A stretch of 64,000 bases of DNA. It comes from Pararhizobium capsulatum DSM 1112. Its GTDB lineage: Bacteria > Pseudomonadota > Alphaproteobacteria > Rhizobiales > Rhizobiaceae. The position numbers and the translations under genes were made by a program. Where the stretch lies: contig NZ_JAUSVF010000003.1 of NCBI RefSeq assembly GCF_030814475.1, positions 310,001-374,000 on the forward strand, read 5' to 3'. Positions within the stretch are counted from its first letter, which is position 1. Every line of letters begins with the position of its first letter. The notes under the pieces were generated by a model. It saw only the letters and a program-made list of their open reading frames with translations, searched no databases and was not told the origin of the DNA. Positions 62,605 to 64,000 of this stretch are shown here, piece after piece.

Positions 62605-63729
62605 TTATGCCGTCGTCAGCAGCTTTGGCAGCCTCACCAGATTATAAGCCGTCGCTGTCAGGGTGAACATCCAACCGACGCGATCCTTTCCGCGATGGCG
62701 GGTCTTGCGCATTCCGCCGCTGGTCTTGGCCCAGCCGAATACCTCTTCGATGCGTTTTCGGATGCGCTGACTGACAGCGTAGCCGGGGTGATGGGTGGTA
62801 CGACCATCGATGGCTGAGCGTCGGTTCGCCGTGTTCTGAGCAACGTGTGGCGTCACCTTGATATCCCGCAAGGCGGCAACGAAGTCTGCCGTATCGTAGG
62901 CTTTGTCTGCAGCCAATGTGATGCGATGACGACCATCCATGCGGCCCACCATATCCAGTGCAGCCTCGCGCTCTGCGGTTCCTGTCGCATGGGTCAGCGT
63001 GGCGTCGACAACCAGCCCGTTGCGGTTTTCCAGGGTGACGTGGCCCATGTGGCAAAGCTTGGCCGCCTGCCCACGGGCCTTCTTGTAAAGCCTGGCATCC
63101 GGGTCGGTGGTCGACGCGTGAGTTGCGTTGCTGCGCTTCTCGCCGTGGAAATCCCGCTCAGGGTTGCGTGCCGTAGCCTTTGCGGGCTTGTTCGCGTCAG
63201 CGCCGGAGCCGTTGTTGTCATCACCGTCACCATCAGTCTCGTCCTTGGGCTTGAAGCTCTTCATGCTGGCCCAGGCTTCGATCAAGGTGCCGTCCACCGA
63301 GAAGTGCTCGTCTGACAAGAGAGCCTTAACTCGCGGCTGGCTCAGCAATGCGGCCAGGAACTTGGCGGCGATGTCGCCAGCCAGGAGTCGCTCACGGTTC
63401 TTGGTGAACACGGTGACGTCCCAGATCGGCGCGTCCATCGACAAGCCGACGAACCATCGGAACAACAGATTGTAGTCCATCTGCTCCATGAGCTGGCGCT
63501 CCGAGCGGATCGTGTAGAAAGCCTGCAACAACAGGGCGCGCAGAAGCTTCTCCGGCGGGATCGACGGGCGGCCGATCGCTGAATACATCGCCTCGAAATC
63601 AGGCGACAGAACTTCCAGTGCCTCGTCGACAATCGCGCGGATTGCCCGCAGCGGATGGCTTGTCGGAACGCGTGCTTCGCAGCTCACATAAGAAAACAGA
63701 CCCGCCGTCTGGATATCACTGCCCCGCAT
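62605..63729 (-). mobile_element. IS5-family transposase gene
   Basis: 374 residues from the ATG at 63729 (MRGSDIQTAG). DDE-type transposase: the first Asp in HFSVDGTLIEAWASMKSFKP, the second in LAADKAYDTADFVAALRDIK, the Glu in RIRKRIEEVFGWAKTSGGMR. N-terminal DUF772-like region: IPPEKLLRALLLQAFYTIRS, ERQLMEQMDYNLLFRWFVGL. A Gly/Asp-rich insertion (DGDGDDNNGSGADANKP) is typical of one IS5 branch. Terminal repeats were sought near 62540 and 63800 (both have GGATG-x-GG), but no perfect pair was found, so element ends are left open. Confidence 0.85.
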
Positions 63730-63808
63730 GTCCTGCTCCTGCCGGCCAATCACTCGGGCAGGGAATCACGCCAGTCCGCTCGCAGCAAGCGCCTTTTTCC
63801 GCATCCTG

Positions 63809-63871
63809 TTAAACGAACGGCGGCTTATGGATTTTGGTGCCCTATCCACTTAGCGTCTGGAACGAAGGCGC
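63809..63871. repeat. 63-base dispersed repeat, copy 2
   Basis: Same orientation as 11539-11601, with 3 differences in 63. Here it starts 80 bases past the transposase start. On the minus strand it forms the end of a frame open to the window edge, finishing AFVPDAKWIGHQNP. Confidence 0.85.
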
Positions 63872-64000
63872 GTTGCGGACCGCTGCTCAAGCCAAGATCG
63901 TCGATAAGTTTTGGCGTCGTCTTCGGACCATCTGTTCTTGGAGTGCCAATGAGAAAGCTGCAATGCGCCCGACTGGGCGACGATCGATGAATAGAGTCCT
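63825..64000 (-). CDS. Possible C-terminal end of an unknown gene, cut by the window edge
   Basis: An open minus-strand frame of 58 codons runs in from the right edge and stops at TAA (63825). It reads HCSFLIGTPRTDGPKTTPKL, IDDLGLSSGPQRAFVPDAKW and IGHQNP. The last 14 residues match those encoded by repeat copy 1 apart from 3 substitutions. The plus strand is also open here, so coding is uncertain. Family unknown. Confidence 0.25.
   Translation of the reverse strand, partial: DSIHRSSPSRAHCSFLIGTPRTDGPKTTPKLIDDLGLSSGPQRAFVPDAKWIGHQNP

Noticed and set aside
62530..63810. Exact ends of the IS5-type element
   Set aside because: Only a short similarity (GGATG-x-GG) was found near both ends, with no clear inverted or target-site repeats, so only the transposase gene is called.

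Overview
The window reads as accessory DNA from an alphaproteobacterium of the Rhizobiales, most like Sinorhizobium/Ensifer, Rhizobium or Mesorhizobium. The evidence is GC-rich codon use, dense ABC importer operons, a lanthanide-type methanol dehydrogenase with a pqq operon, and a Ku/LigD end-joining locus. Scattered gene fragments and IS debris suggest a megaplasmid or chromid. No rRNA, tRNA or CRISPR array was seen.

Layout. (1) 1-10.1 kb: two oligopeptide-type ABC importers around an RpiR-family regulator. One runs leftward off the window edge. The other is a complete rightward operon (binding protein, two permeases, fused DppD-DppF ATPase) ending in an uncharacterised protein. (2) 10.1-12.4 kb: a graveyard of broken genes and a 63-base repeat whose second copy lies at 63.8 kb. 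(3) 12.4-15.1 kb: an alcohol dehydrogenase and a choline-binding protein, divergent from a BetI-like TetR regulator. (4) 15.1-17.2 kb: debris (a DUF1254-like fragment and an IS91-type tail) plus two small overlapping ORFs. (5) 17.3-34.5 kb: one apparent 17-kb leftward operon. It combines a sugar ABC importer, two FGGY kinases, a HAD phosphatase, an SMP-30 lactonase, a split transketolase, an SDR, a cupin, a GldA-like dehydrogenase and a three-gene biotin carboxylase. A MocR-type regulator and a PRISE-like reductase diverge from it. This is the best candidate for an undescribed pathway.

(6) 37.5-53.3 kb: a C1 and PQQ region. xoxF-xoxG-xoxJ-frmA-gfa oxidise methanol and then formaldehyde as its glutathione adduct. 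Next come a soluble cytochrome c and small secreted proteins, then a leftward operon with a periplasmic binding protein, a beta-propeller protein and an ABC-2 exporter. pqqABCDE makes the cofactor XoxF needs. (7) 53.3-55.1 kb: two truncated genes joined head to head, and three small unknown genes. (8) 55.1-62.5 kb: an end-joining locus (DUF4334-like gene, HARP-like protein, ligD, two convergent ku genes, a stress-type SDR). (9) 62.6 kb to the end: an IS5-type transposase and the second repeat copy.

How the parts fit: regions 5 and 6 are catabolic modules, each carrying its own transport or cofactor supply. Regulation is suggested by divergent regulator genes with palindromes or direct repeats between them. 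Hairpins follow pqqA and both rightward/leftward binding-protein genes in regions 1 and 5, which would let the first gene be expressed above the rest. All functions are inferred from motifs, family resemblance and gene order read by eye.
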